From: UBA7430 sp002478765
GTDB lineage: Bacteria; Bacteroidota; Bacteroidia; Flavobacteriales; UBA7430
DNA length: 64,000 nucleotides
Assembly: GCA_943789355.1 (NCBI GenBank)
Contig: CALSTU010000002.1
Location: 1 to 64,000, forward strand
Direction: 5' to 3'
The notes beneath the pieces are model-generated. The model saw only the letters and a list, made by a program, of their open reading frames with translations. It did no database searches and was not told the origin of the DNA. This document shows positions 26,701 through 35,436 of this stretch, piece by piece. Made by a program: the position numbers and the translations under genes. Every line of letters begins with the position of its first letter. Positions within the stretch are counted from its first letter, which is position 1.

Positions 26701-28010
26701 TGATCTTCTTCATCCAATCCGTGACGCATCAATTCTACATAAAAATCGTCCCCAAATGTCTCGTGCCACCAGACAAATGCGTCTTCCGCTTGACGCTCTC
26801 CAACATTTAGAATAAGATTTGGAATTTCAGCCGTCAAACCACCTGTGGTTGCAATCAAACCCTCCTTGTACTCCAATATCAATTCCTTATCCACGCGCGG
26901 ACACCCCGCATACAAACCGTCTATAAATGCCTGTGAACTTAGCTTGGATAAATTGTGATACCCTTTTCTGTGCTTGGCTAAAAAAACCAAAGTCGAACGT
27001 CGATCCGGATTCTCTTTCGTAAACTTTCTAATTTTATGATCGGCAGTAAGGTAAAGCTCACAACCTAAAATGGGTTTTATGTCGTTTTTAATCGCTTCTC
27101 GAACAAATTTGTAAGCAGCATACATGTTACCCGTATCGGTTAAAGCTACTGCTGGCATGTTGTATGCTTTTGCCTTGGCAATGAGATCGGGAATGTCACA
27201 AGAAGCCTGCAATACGGAATAAGAAGAATGGCAATGAAGGTGAGAAAAAGACAAGGCTTGAAGCTCGGATTCATCAAGGTTAGAAGAACCGATAATAACT
27301 TCAGATTCTTGCTCATAAGAACTCGACTCTATGGCTTTGTATGGCGCTATATTTAGACCTAAAAGCTTAAAAGGCTTTGTGTTCACTAAGGAAAATCGCT
27401 GGTTGTAATCGTCTTCAAAATCCAGGCGCTGATGATTGATGACGCGCAATCGAATTAATTCAAGAAAACAACGTGTGGTCGCCTCAACATCTGCAGAAGC
27501 ATTATGCGCCTCATCAAAACCCTCTTTAAAAAGCTTGGTATGAAGTTCTGTAAGTGTGGGCCACTTAAACTTTCCACCCCTACCTCCTGGAATGGCGCAA
27601 AAATCTGTTCCCTCCTCCTTGGTGTCGATGGTTTGCCCTTCCATCAATGTAGTTGCTATCTGAGTCCTAAAGAACTCTGCCCCCATAATGTTGATGTCAA
27701 AAACAATGTTGTGACCAACAATGAACTTTGACTGGGCCACGGCTTTGTTGAATTCTTCGAGAACAAAGTTCAACGCAACGCCTTCCTCGTTAGCTCTTTG
27801 AGTCGATATACCGTGAATCTTCTCGGCATTGTAAGGAATGGTGAAATCTTGAGGCCGAACAATGAAGTTCTTCACCTCAATAAGCGCTCCCATGTCGTCG
27901 TGTAACTGCCAAGCGACCTGCACCAGACGAGGCCAGTTTTCTGAATCACTGATAGGTGCAGAAAAATTCTTCGGTAAACCCGTAGTCTCGGTGTCGTAAA
28001 TCAGATACAT
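23712..28010 (-). CDS. dnaE: DNA polymerase III alpha subunit with N-terminal proofreading exonuclease
   Basis: 1432 residues. Residues 1-190 form a DEDDh exonuclease (Asp6 and Glu8 in YDTETTGLP; His169 and Asp174 in EAHNASADVE). From about 255 a PHP domain begins (HLHCHSSYS). The polymerase core carries GPGRGSAAGS (626-635) and the catalytic PDIDIDFDD (666-674). An OB-fold and C-terminal domain follow. It is the replicative polymerase. The exonuclease fusion replaces a separate DnaQ epsilon and is typical for Flavobacteriia rather than novel. It stands alone, 75 bases from trxA, with the same orientation. Confidence 0.96.
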   Translation of the reverse strand: MYLIYDTETTGLPKNFSAPISDSENWPRLVQVAWQLHDDMGALIEVKNFIVRPQDFTIPYNAEKIHGISTQRANEEGVALNFVLEEFNKAVAQSKFIVGHNIVFDINIMGAEFFRTQIATTLMEGQTIDTKEEGTDFCAIPGGRGGKFKWPTLTELHTKLFKEGFDEAHNASADVEATTRCFLELIRLRVINHQRLDFEDDYNQRFSLVNTKPFKLLGLNIAPYKAIESSSYEQESEVIIGSSNLDESELQALSFSHLHCHSSYSVLQASCDIPDLIAKAKAYNMPAVALTDTGNMYAAYKFVREAIKNDIKPILGCELYLTADHKIRKFTKENPDRRSTLVFLAKHRKGYHNLSKLSSQAFIDGLYAGCPRVDKELILEYKEGLIATTGGLTAEIPNLILNVGERQAEDAFVWWHETFGDDFYVELMRHGLDEEDHVNKVLLGFAHKYGVKYFASNNVYYLSKDDALSHDVLLCVKDGVLKETPIGRGRGFRFGFPNDEFYFKSQVEMKELFKDLPESIATTQEIADKIEVYDLKRDVLLPAFDIPQEFIDPEDEKDGGKRGENNYLRHLTYEGAKTRYPEITDEIRERLDFELLTIEKTGYPGYFLIVQDFTTEAHNLGVSVGPGRGSAAGSAVAYCTGITNVDPIAYNLLFERFLNPDRVSLPDIDIDFDDEGRGRIIDFVLEKYGESQVAQIITYGTMAAKSSIRDAARVLNLPLHEADRIAKLVPDISLNKLFNLPEEKLKEKLNADQMQMAAQLKSIAKGTDLSAETLNRAIAIEGSVRNTGIHACGVIITPSDIREHVPMATAKDSSLLVTQFDNSVVEDAGLLKMDFLGLKTLSIIKDAIALIKEKHEVVIDVDAIPLDDELTYELYQKGSTNGTFQFESPGMQKHLRALKPDKFDDLIAMNALYRPGPLEYIPNFIARKHGREEISYDLEGMEDYLAETYGITVYQEQVMLLSQKLAGFSKGDADMLRKAMGKKIFSLLEKMKPQFIDGCAERNHDPEVAEKVWRDWEAFAAYAFNKSHSTCYSVVAFHTAYLKAHYPAEYMASVLTHNMNDIKKVTFFMEECKRMRLTVLGPDINESAYKFNVNDKGEIRFGLGAIKGVGEAAVENIVNERKENGSFDHIYALTKRVELRSVNKRTLENLALAGAFDSFEGEHRAMYFHELKEGYTFLNKAIRYGNAYQESLDAPPDLFGSVDGVELPAPPLPVCDDWERLDLLAREKEVVGIYISGHPLDDYAFEIKHNCNHNIDNFKDLEAIKNRDLSFAGIITDVQHRIDKNGNPYGVFVIEDFTDSKEFMIFRDDYLKFKMMLVQGAFVYVKARVQKRAWNDQLEVKMLSMSLLSSVLDKLTKSITLRLNLYDINEEFSDKFQNILEEHKGSHQLKLHVHDPDESILLELLSRSYKVKISKQLVQDIGSLIDVQYKLN

Positions 28011-28174
28011 AGGAAGCGAAATGGACTTTTAAATCAACAAAGTAAATGTAGCTTATTCAAGCTAATAAATTTCGATTGTTGATAATAAAATAAAGGATTG
28101 TAAAAGCTTAAAAGCTTCCGGGTTGAGCAAAAATACTACAACATAAAATTCCAATCTGAATCCAAAATATAGGT

Positions 28175-28585
28175 TCAATCAGATTTTTGGAGTATGTGAT
28201 TGATTTCTCGTGTCATTACATGCAACTCCTTAGAGTCTTTATGAATTTGCTTCACGGTTAATTCGATAGACCTCACCGTCTCTGTAGACATGTTTTTGAT
28301 TGCCTCAACATCCACACCATCTCTAAACTTTTTAATTTCTTTAATCTTTGAATTCATATTCGAATCACTCAAATCTTGATAGATGAGAATCAAATCTTCT
28401 AAATAATCAAAATTCCTTCCCAAGATAAAAGAATAACTCAAAAGCTTGTGTATGGAACTGTTCAGATTATGAGTAATATCAGCATGAACTTTACTAAAAT
28501 ACAAAAGAGATGTTTCCAATTCAATGACTCTTTTTTTGTCGTCGTTGATTTTGTGTATCAATGTATCATTATGGCATTTTGTCAT
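28175..28585 (-). CDS. Small helical protein resembling a lone histidine-kinase dimerisation domain
   Basis: 136 residues, nearly all helix, no signal peptide. The segment VHADITHNLNSSIHKLLSYS resembles the H-box of Bacteroidota histidine kinases (SHNLRSPI..LLG), with a possible phosphorylatable His. The end, 'IHKDSKELHVMTREINHIL', resembles the second DHp helix ('L..~i~diN~iL'). There is no ATP-binding domain, so by itself it could only pass or accept phosphate. It is divergent from two stand-alone receiver proteins, which makes a phosphotransfer role plausible. Similarity is by eye and the Arg and Pro usual after the His are missing; it may simply be a coiled-coil protein. Confidence 0.5.
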   Translation of the reverse strand: MTKCHNDTLIHKINDDKKRVIELETSLLYFSKVHADITHNLNSSIHKLLSYSFILGRNFDYLEDLILIYQDLSDSNMNSKIKEIKKFRDGVDVEAIKNMSTETVRSIELTVKQIHKDSKELHVMTREINHILQKSD

Positions 28586-28751
28586 CTTTGATTATGCTTT
28601 TTAATATCCCTATCGCAAGTATCCTACAATAGGACAAATTCTTTTAATAATTTTTAATTTCATTTAATTATCAACAAACCTATGAATTATATTTATTAAT
28701 TTATATATTTACATCTATTAAATAATATCAATGTAATACATCCTCTAATAA

Positions 28752-29270
28752 ATGATAGAGAAAATTGAACAAAATTTCAAACACGAAGGAGAAGCGATTC
28801 TTAATGGTGAAAATTTGAAAACAGAAGAGCGAATATCAAAGTACTATGAAGCAGATATAAGCAGCTCTGAAAAGGGTGAGATAAAACACCTAAACGTTCT
28901 GTACTTAGACGATGATGCAGACATCTTAGACAGCTACAAGTCAATGCACCGGTTTGACTTTAACATATTTACTACGACCGACCCATTCGAAGCAAAACAC
29001 ATCATTGCAACAAATGAAATTCAAATCATCATTACAGATCAACGGATGCCTTACATGACGGGATTGGAATTTTTCTCCCTTATATCAGAAGAGTACCCTG
29101 ATCCCATTCGAATTTTATTAACGGGATATGTGAATTCAAACACCATTCTTGACGCTATTGAATCAAAAATTATTTATAGCCAAATATCCAAACCTTTTTC
29201 GCCCAAACAAATGAGGCGAACTATAAAAAATGCAGCTGGTATTTATTATTCAAATAAAAAAGGAGGATAA
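28752..29270 (+). CDS. Stand-alone receiver (response regulator) protein
   Basis: 172 residues: a 45-residue polar N-terminal extension, then a complete receiver domain with acidic pocket Asp53/Asp54 (LYLDDDAD), phospho-acceptor Asp96 (IITDQRMP), Thr124 (LLTGY) and Lys147 (SKPF). No output domain follows, as in CheY-like proteins. The 'TDQRMP..TG' signature is that of receivers usually joined to HD-GYP or similar domains. Followed after 104 bases by a paralogue in the same direction. Confidence 0.85.
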   Translation: MIEKIEQNFKHEGEAILNGENLKTEERISKYYEADISSSEKGEIKHLNVLYLDDDADILDSYKSMHRFDFNIFTTTDPFEAKHIIATNEIQIIITDQRMPYMTGLEFFSLISEEYPDPIRILLTGYVNSNTILDAIESKIIYSQISKPFSPKQMRRTIKNAAGIYYSNKKGG

Positions 29271-29374
29271 CAAACAATTGTAATGATGGAAACCAATAGT
29301 GCATTTAAACGATAAGGTTTGCTCTGATCTATGAGGAAATTCTAAACTCAGAACGCACCAAATTAACTTCACTC

Positions 29375-29863
29375 ATGCTTGATGAAAACAATATTGAAAT
29401 AATTCGAAAACAGTCTTGTGAAAATTCTGAAATAGCCACTCGCGAAACTATCGAAACGAAAGTTCTCTATTTAGATGATGACCGTGTCATGCTCGAGAAC
29501 TTCAAAACCATTTACAGCCCTTACTTTGATGTATTTACAACCGACTGTGCAGAAATTGCTCGTGAGACAATCAAAAATCAAGAAATAAACATCATCATTT
29601 CGGATCAGCGTATGCCAAAAATTACGGGAGTACAATTTTTTACATCTATTGTAAAGGATTACCCGAATACAATTCGGATTTTACTCACGGCTTTTACTGA
29701 AGTTGATGTCGTAATTAACGCTATAAATCAGGGGCAAATCTATCAATATGTTAGGAAACCCTACATTTTTAACGATATGAAGAAAATGCTTGAGGATGCA
29801 AGTCAAATCTATCACATTCGAAAGAATCGAAATTCTACTCACACCAAGAAAAGCGAATGGTGA
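29375..29863 (+). CDS. Stand-alone receiver protein, paralogue of the preceding gene
   Basis: 162 residues with a 28-residue extension and a full receiver domain: Asp34/Asp35 (LYLDDDRVM), acceptor Asp77 (IISDQRMP), Thr105 (LLTAF) and Lys128 (VRKPY). It lacks an output domain and ends in a basic tail (HIRKNRNSTHTKKSEW). Its similarity in layout to the preceding gene points to tandem duplication. The two may compete for, or relay, phosphate from one kinase, which is not in the window. Confidence 0.85.
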   Translation: MLDENNIEIIRKQSCENSEIATRETIETKVLYLDDDRVMLENFKTIYSPYFDVFTTDCAEIARETIKNQEINIIISDQRMPKITGVQFFTSIVKDYPNTIRILLTAFTEVDVVINAINQGQIYQYVRKPYIFNDMKKMLEDASQIYHIRKNRNSTHTKKSEW

Positions 29864-29948
29864 TGGCGACGTGCAATTTCAATTGTAGATTATAAAATCG
29901 CTTCACATGGCCGCATCTAACTACAGTAAATCCTTTGGCAAAGTGTTG

Positions 29949-30404
29949 TTATTGACGAAGACTCTTCAAGCCCTCATAAACAACGACACCCACGGCGTTT
30001 GCGAGATTTAAACTTCGAATATGAGGGCTGTATAGAGGTATTTTAACGACTTGATTTGCATCATTATCTACAATTTCCTTCGACAAACCTTTTGATTCTT
30101 TTCCGAAAATTAAAAACAAATCGTCTTTATAGTCTATAGACCAAAAATCTTTTTTCCCATGACTTGAAAAGTAGACCATTTCTTTTCCTTTGTTTTGATC
30201 GTAAAAGTCTTCAACACTCTCATAAATGAAAAGTGTAAGATGTTTCCAGTAGTCCAAACCAGCGCGTTTGAGACGTTTGTCATCCAACTCAAAACCGAAG
30301 GGTTTCACCAAATGCAAATGAGATCCAGTTGCTAAACTTAAGCGCCCAATATTGCCTGTATTGTTTGGTATTTCTGGTTCAAAAAGAACAACGTTAAGCG
30401 CCAT
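29949..30404 (-). CDS. trmL: tRNA (cytidine/uridine-34 2'-O)-methyltransferase
   Basis: 151 residues, SPOUT fold: starts NVVLFEPEIPNNTGNIGRLS and has LIFGKESKGLSKE and IPLYSPHIRSLNLANAVGVV, the knot motifs of TrmL. It methylates the wobble ribose of tRNA-Leu species. Length and motifs are typical. Its ATG overlaps the stop of the helicase gene upstream by one base, so the two form one transcription unit. Confidence 0.93.
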   Translation of the reverse strand: MALNVVLFEPEIPNNTGNIGRLSLATGSHLHLVKPFGFELDDKRLKRAGLDYWKHLTLFIYESVEDFYDQNKGKEMVYFSSHGKKDFWSIDYKDDLFLIFGKESKGLSKEIVDNDANQVVKIPLYSPHIRSLNLANAVGVVVYEGLKSLRQ

Positions 30405-31759
30405 TATTTTCGTCTTTTTTTACTTCTCCGATTGGCAATAATATCTCCTTTGGTTTTGGACTTCTTGTATTTCTTAGCAAGTTTAACTCGGTAAGAACCT
30501 CCCTGGTTTGTTTTCTTGTTTTTTTCTTTTTTATCATGGAAACCCGAGTCTCTATGAACCACTTCCGTACTTCTGTTTTTACTAATTTTAGGACGATCTC
30601 GCTCTTCTGCTAAGAGTTGCTCAGAAACGTCTACCTCCAAAGGGAAATCGGTTTGTGGTATTACATAATCCATCAAAGACTCAATAGCCAGTTTGGCCTC
30701 TTGCTCTTTATCGGTGTAAAAAAGTAGGGAGTTCCCTATTTCTTCTGCTCTACCTGTTCGACCGATACGATGCATGTAGTTTTCTGAATAAACAGGCGTA
30801 TTGAAGTTTATAACGTGAGTGATTTTATCTAAATCCAACCCTCTTGCCATTACATCTGTAGAGACCAATATTCGATTGTCACCCTTATCAAACTGTTGTA
30901 TCGAACGTATCCTATAGTTCTGTGTTTTGTTGGAGTGAATTACACATAATTCCGAAGCGTACTGTTCCTCTAAAAACTCGAAAACCAAATCCGCATGTTT
31001 CTTATTTGGTACGAAAACCAAAACCTTGCTGAACAATTCCTTATCCATCAAAAGATGGTTGAGTAAATTTAGCTTGGTGTAAAAATTCTGAACACGATAA
31101 CATTCTTGAGAAATATTATTCAGAGGGGTTCCACTAACAGCAATGGAAATCTTCTTTGGCTTGATGAAGTAATCATCAATTAAAGCATCAACATCCTCTG
31201 TCATTGTAGCAGAAAACATGATGTTTTGCCTACGCTCTGGGAGTATGGAGAAAATATTTGCCAACTGAACTCTAAACCCCAAATCCAGCATTACGTCTAC
31301 TTCGTCTATCACAAGTTGCTTAACCGTCTTCAACTGAAGTGCTCGACATGCGGCCAAATCATACAATCTTCCAGGAGTAGCAACAACCACATCCACTCCG
31401 AGCGCACAAGCTTTCTTTTGCGTGTTGATATTTGTTCCTCCATATACACCAAGTATTCTTAGGTTTATATACTTGGCAAACGCTTCAATTCTATCTACCA
31501 CCTGTAAAACCAACTCACGAGTTGGAACTAAAATTAAAACTCTGGGCGTGTCTAATTTAGCAAACTTAATATCCTGCAATATGGGCAGCATGTATGCTAG
31601 GGTTTTCCCAGTTCCTGTTTGCGCAATACCAACAACATCCGATCCTGATCGAACCACAGGAAAAGAGCGTTCCTGAATAGGCGTTGGCTTGTCAAACCCT
31701 AATTCATCTAAAGCGTTTCGCAGAGGCTTGTTAAGTAATAAATCATCAAAGCTGCTCAT
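30404..31759 (-). CDS. DEAD-box RNA helicase (RhlE-like)
   Basis: 451 residues if translation starts at the ATG at 31759 (MSSFDDLLLN), the usual start of this family. An upstream ATG at 31828 would add 23 residues. Helicase motifs: PTPIQ, AQTGTGKT, TPGRL, a DEVD variant of motif II (VIDEVDVMLD), SAT (FSATMT), and HRIGRTGR. The basic C-terminal tail (SYRVKLAKKYKKSKTK ... NRRSKKRRK) likely binds RNA. It unwinds structured RNA in the cytoplasm. It is coupled to trmL downstream. Confidence 0.9.
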   Translation of the reverse strand: MSSFDDLLLNKPLRNALDELGFDKPTPIQERSFPVVRSGSDVVGIAQTGTGKTLAYMLPILQDIKFAKLDTPRVLILVPTRELVLQVVDRIEAFAKYINLRILGVYGGTNINTQKKACALGVDVVVATPGRLYDLAACRALQLKTVKQLVIDEVDVMLDLGFRVQLANIFSILPERRQNIMFSATMTEDVDALIDDYFIKPKKISIAVSGTPLNNISQECYRVQNFYTKLNLLNHLLMDKELFSKVLVFVPNKKHADLVFEFLEEQYASELCVIHSNKTQNYRIRSIQQFDKGDNRILVSTDVMARGLDLDKITHVINFNTPVYSENYMHRIGRTGRAEEIGNSLLFYTDKEQEAKLAIESLMDYVIPQTDFPLEVDVSEQLLAEERDRPKISKNRSTEVVHRDSGFHDKKEKNKKTNQGGSYRVKLAKKYKKSKTKGDIIANRRSKKRRK

Positions 31760-31849
31760 CTGGTATTTTTTTTCAAAATTAGGAATAGATCTAACAAGGT
31801 CAAGCATTTTGCTTGAATTAAAGTCCATGAATCTTTTGCGTGGGACAAC

Positions 31850-33106
31850 CTACTTAATCAAGCTGTGAAAATCACCACCAGATGGGTGCTGATAAATCTC
31901 TAAATCAAATTGTGGGGCTGCGGCATACAAATGATCGAAAATATCACTCTGTATATTCTCATATTCAGACCAGTCTGTTGTTTTAGTGAAGCAATATACT
32001 TGTAAAGGAACTCCATGTTCATTTCCCTCTTTTTGAAAAACCATAAGTGTCAAATCAGGGTGAATCTCCTTGAGGTTTTTCAAATAGGATTCAATGTAAA
32101 TTCTAAAAACACCAATATTCGTCAGATGCCTACCGTTGATTAAAAAATTCTTATCGATCGATCCTTCAGAATTGTAATCCTCGATTTCTTGCACGCGGGT
32201 ATTCAGGTATTCTTTAATAAGGTGAAAGTTTTTAAAGCGACTCACCATAGTTTCATTACAAAATTTCACTGAACCTGATTTGAGGGTAACAGACCGTTTT
32301 ATCCTTCGACCTCCAGCTTCCGACATGCCTCGCCAATTCTTAAAAGAATCCGAAACGAATGAGTAGGTCGGGATGGTAGAAATCGTCTTGTCCCAATTTT
32401 GCACTTTCACCGTATTTAATGTGATTTTTATCACGTTTCCATCAGCGCCAAATTTGGGCATAGACACCCAGTCTCCCACTCGAATCATATCGTTGGCAGA
32501 CAATTGAATAGAAGCCACAAAACCAAGAATCGTATCTTTAAAAACCAACATAGATACTGCGGTCAAAGCACCCATAGCAGCCAAAATTCCCTGCGGGTCT
32601 TTATCAAATATTTTCGAAATAACCAGAACGCCTCCAATAAAATAGGTGATCAAACGAGCCAATTGAAAATAAGAATCAATAGGCTTATCCCTCAAAGACT
32701 CTGTTTGCTTAAAATAATGATCTAGGGTGTTGAATATAGATATAACGACCATAAGAGCTACAGCAAGCATATAAGCCTCTGTGATGCGAATTAAAAAAGG
32801 AATGAAATCCTGAAAATCTGCAAATACAAATGGAGCTGTAGCTTGGACGACCAGAGCAGGAGCTAAATGCGCCAATCGATCGAAAACTTTCTTCTCAAGA
32901 AGAATGTCATCCCAAAGAAATTTTGTGCGTTTGGCTATGGAGTGTATAAATCTTAAAAAGAGTTTTTTCGCCAACTTGTCAGCTAAGAAACACAAAAGAA
33001 TGAGCACTAAAACTTCTAAGGCAAACTGAACTTGACCTGCAATATTTTCTGCAATACCCAAATCCAAAAGCCCTTGATATACGATATGATTCACTGTATT
33101 TTCCAT
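31850..33106 (-). CDS. MscS-family mechanosensitive channel
   Basis: 418 residues, about five N-terminal membrane helices, then the MscS pore/beta domain (GALTAVSMLVFKDTILGFVA, then NDMIRVGDWVSMPKFGADG and VKVQNWDKTISTIPTYSF) and a cytoplasmic C-terminal domain with 'RRIKRSVTL'. The last features match the YbdG/MscM branch rather than MscS itself. It releases solutes on osmotic downshift at the inner membrane. It lies 90 bases upstream of the helicase gene; a -7-like TATATTTG lies just before its start. Confidence 0.88.
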   Translation of the reverse strand: MENTVNHIVYQGLLDLGIAENIAGQVQFALEVLVLILLCFLADKLAKKLFLRFIHSIAKRTKFLWDDILLEKKVFDRLAHLAPALVVQATAPFVFADFQDFIPFLIRITEAYMLAVALMVVISIFNTLDHYFKQTESLRDKPIDSYFQLARLITYFIGGVLVISKIFDKDPQGILAAMGALTAVSMLVFKDTILGFVASIQLSANDMIRVGDWVSMPKFGADGNVIKITLNTVKVQNWDKTISTIPTYSFVSDSFKNWRGMSEAGGRRIKRSVTLKSGSVKFCNETMVSRFKNFHLIKEYLNTRVQEIEDYNSEGSIDKNFLINGRHLTNIGVFRIYIESYLKNLKEIHPDLTLMVFQKEGNEHGVPLQVYCFTKTTDWSEYENIQSDIFDHLYAAAPQFDLEIYQHPSGGDFHSLIK

Positions 33107-33202
33107 TCTGTTCTTCTGTTATTTCACAAATATACAATACTGAAAGATTTAAAATTCATGAGGCTCATGTAAAGTTTATGAGAACCTTTCATTTGCTTCA
33201 AT

Positions 33203-34564
33203 CTATTTACCTTCTAGCGGATTCCCTCCTTGACTCATGCCTAGAGGCTCATTTACTCTATGAAGTAAAATGTAACCGATTAAAAAGAATAAAAATATGA
33301 TAGAAATACCCGCTCTTTGACTATCAAACATAACGGTTAAAACCCCAAACAAAAAAGGACCTATGAAAGCAGTAGCTTTTCCAGAAAACGCAAAAAAACC
33401 AAAAAACTCATTCTTTTTTTCTTCAGGCGTAAAACGTGCCATCAAAGATCTACTTGATGCTTGATTGGGTCCAGAAAATATACCAATTAAAACGGCGGCA
33501 GCCCAAAATATATTTTTTGAAGTTAAGTAATCCGGTACGGCATCACCTCCCAACACATATTGAAGCCATGGCCTCAGATCAGGAGCAACTACAGCCAAAG
33601 CAATCGCAATCATCAATCCCAGCAATGTAACTTTTATCGTCGTTCTACCTCCTATCCGATCGTCTAAAAAACCCATCAAAAAAGAGCCTAATCCTGCCGT
33701 AACATTTAAAACAATACCCATGATCATGATTTCATCAAAAGTGAAATCTAAAGAGCCTGCCGCATAAATCCCTCCAAAAGCGAAAATTGTTACCAAACCG
33801 TCATTATAAACCAGTCGAGCCAATAAGAATTTAATGATTTGCGGGTAACTTCTCAACTCTTTTGCGGTTTGTTTAAAATCCTTTAGCGTGTGTTTGACAT
33901 TTTTAAGCAATGCTTTTTTATCTGGTTTTCGATCCTTCAAAAACAAAAAAGTAGGTATGCTGAATACAGCAAACCAAACAGCGACTAGAAGACTCGTTGC
34001 TCTAATGTTTTCATAAGCATTAGCTTCTCCTTTACCAAACCCAAACAGAGGCGTTTCCGTTTGCACCAAAAATACCATCGCTAAAGCCAAAGCGATTAAT
34101 CCTCCTAAATACCCCAACGACCATCCGTATCCTGAAATACGTCCAATATTTTTAGAATGAGATATGTCGGGTAAATAAGCATTGCAAAACACAGCACCCA
34201 TCTCAAAACCTACGTTGGCAATCACAAACCAAATAAGTGCCTTTAAAACTTCTCCTGGCAATACAAAATACAAAGCCAAACTAGCTAAAACAGTGAGCCA
34301 TGTAAAAATAAACATGAACGTTTTTCGGTAACCTCCTCGATCTGCCAAGGCACCCATTAGTGGAGACAACAAGGCTACAACAATTGCCGTAACCGTAACG
34401 GCATATGACCATTGTTGCGTTCCTGAAATTTCATCTGAAGCGATCACCGTTGTGAAAAAAGTACCGTAAATAAACGTGACAACTATATTTGTAAAAGGCT
34501 GATTGGCAAAATCATACATAGACCAAGCCAATACTTCTCCTTTATTTTCAATCTTCTTCGCCAT
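33203..34564 (-). CDS. Atg22/UMF1-family MFS transporter
   Basis: 453 residues with about twelve membrane helices. It begins KGEVLAWSMYDFANQPF, the 'aWalYDfAnsaf' signature of the UMF1/Atg22 group of major facilitators, followed by PLMGALADRGGYRK. The substrate is unknown in bacteria; yeast Atg22 exports amino acids from the vacuole. The stop lies two bases from the ATG-side of the next gene, so it is probably cotranscribed with the glucosaminidase gene upstream. Confidence 0.85.
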   Translation of the reverse strand: MAKKIENKGEVLAWSMYDFANQPFTNIVVTFIYGTFFTTVIASDEISGTQQWSYAVTVTAIVVALLSPLMGALADRGGYRKTFMFIFTWLTVLASLALYFVLPGEVLKALIWFVIANVGFEMGAVFCNAYLPDISHSKNIGRISGYGWSLGYLGGLIALALAMVFLVQTETPLFGFGKGEANAYENIRATSLLVAVWFAVFSIPTFLFLKDRKPDKKALLKNVKHTLKDFKQTAKELRSYPQIIKFLLARLVYNDGLVTIFAFGGIYAAGSLDFTFDEIMIMGIVLNVTAGLGSFLMGFLDDRIGGRTTIKVTLLGLMIAIALAVVAPDLRPWLQYVLGGDAVPDYLTSKNIFWAAAVLIGIFSGPNQASSRSLMARFTPEEKKNEFFGFFAFSGKATAFIGPFLFGVLTVMFDSQRAGISIIFLFFLIGYILLHRVNEPLGMSQGGNPLEGK

Positions 34565-34566
34565 GC

Positions 34567-35349
34567 TTAGTACTTTACTTTCAACTCGTAAGAGTCGTAT
34601 TGTTCTAACTGATTGTATCTGATGATTTCCTCGACCCGTTCTACATAAACCTCTCTAAGTTCTGAATACCTTATTAAGTGTGGTGTTAAAGTAAATACAT
34701 CTTTCGTTTTTTCTCGCTGCACTCTGAATTCTGAATAGGGTCCTCGAGCTAGAGTTTTAAAATAAGACGCTATGGATTCTGGTAAAGAATCGTACTTCTT
34801 CACATACACAGATGTTCCTTCTCGATCTTCTGAAGCTCTAATTCTAGGCTCATCCTTACGATACGACCAAACGCCAAAAACATTGTTTGCTTGTCTGTAA
34901 AATCGTGAGGTACCCCACCCAGACTCAATAGCTGCTTGGGCCAACACAATACTTGTGGGATGTGACCTCATGCGTGACAACAACTCTGAATTGCTGTTGC
35001 ATTTATACCTTTTTTTGAGTGTATTCAAATAAGACGCATCAGAAAGTGATGAATCATTTGCTTTCGAATTTATCTCTAAAACACGTGCTCTTTCTTCTTC
35101 TAATTCTTTTTTTGCAATTAAAATAGACGGTATCATCAGATTGATGAATGCTTGTTTTTTCTCTTGAACGTTTAAATTACCTAAATCAATAGAAGACTTG
35201 TAAACATAAGGAGTAACCTGCTTGGAGATTGAACGTATATCGCTTACCTCGTTTCCTAAAATATCTATGGTACTGATGTTTTCAGACTGGGCCTTCAAAG
35301 GCGGATTACAAATCAACACCAAGGAGATCAATAAGATTATTTTTTTCAT
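34567..35349 (-). CDS. Bax-like glucosaminidase-domain protein
   Basis: 260 residues from the ATG at 35349, which opens a signal peptide (MKKIILLISLVLICNPPLKA). An upstream ATG adds seven residues that spoil it. The domain carries the catalytic-region motif LAQAAIESGWGTSRFYRQ then NNVFGVWSY and SIASYFKTLARGPYSEFR, as in E. coli Bax and related glucosaminidases. It would cut peptidoglycan glycan strands in the periplasm. Two bases separate it from the transporter gene downstream. Confidence 0.85.
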   Translation of the reverse strand: MKKIILLISLVLICNPPLKAQSENISTIDILGNEVSDIRSISKQVTPYVYKSSIDLGNLNVQEKKQAFINLMIPSILIAKKELEEERARVLEINSKANDSSLSDASYLNTLKKRYKCNSNSELLSRMRSHPTSIVLAQAAIESGWGTSRFYRQANNVFGVWSYRKDEPRIRASEDREGTSVYVKKYDSLPESIASYFKTLARGPYSEFRVQREKTKDVFTLTPHLIRYSELREVYVERVEEIIRYNQLEQYDSYELKVKY

Positions 35350-35436
35350 TTTTTCCCAGATTGACGGCAAGATACTATTTTAAGCTTAAACGATGGGTTC
35401 CAGCATTCGTACATACTCGCTCAAACAATCATGCAA

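Noticed and set aside
23712..28010. Exonuclease-polymerase fusion as a novelty
   Set aside because: An N-terminal DEDDh exonuclease on DnaE is the known arrangement in Flavobacteriia.
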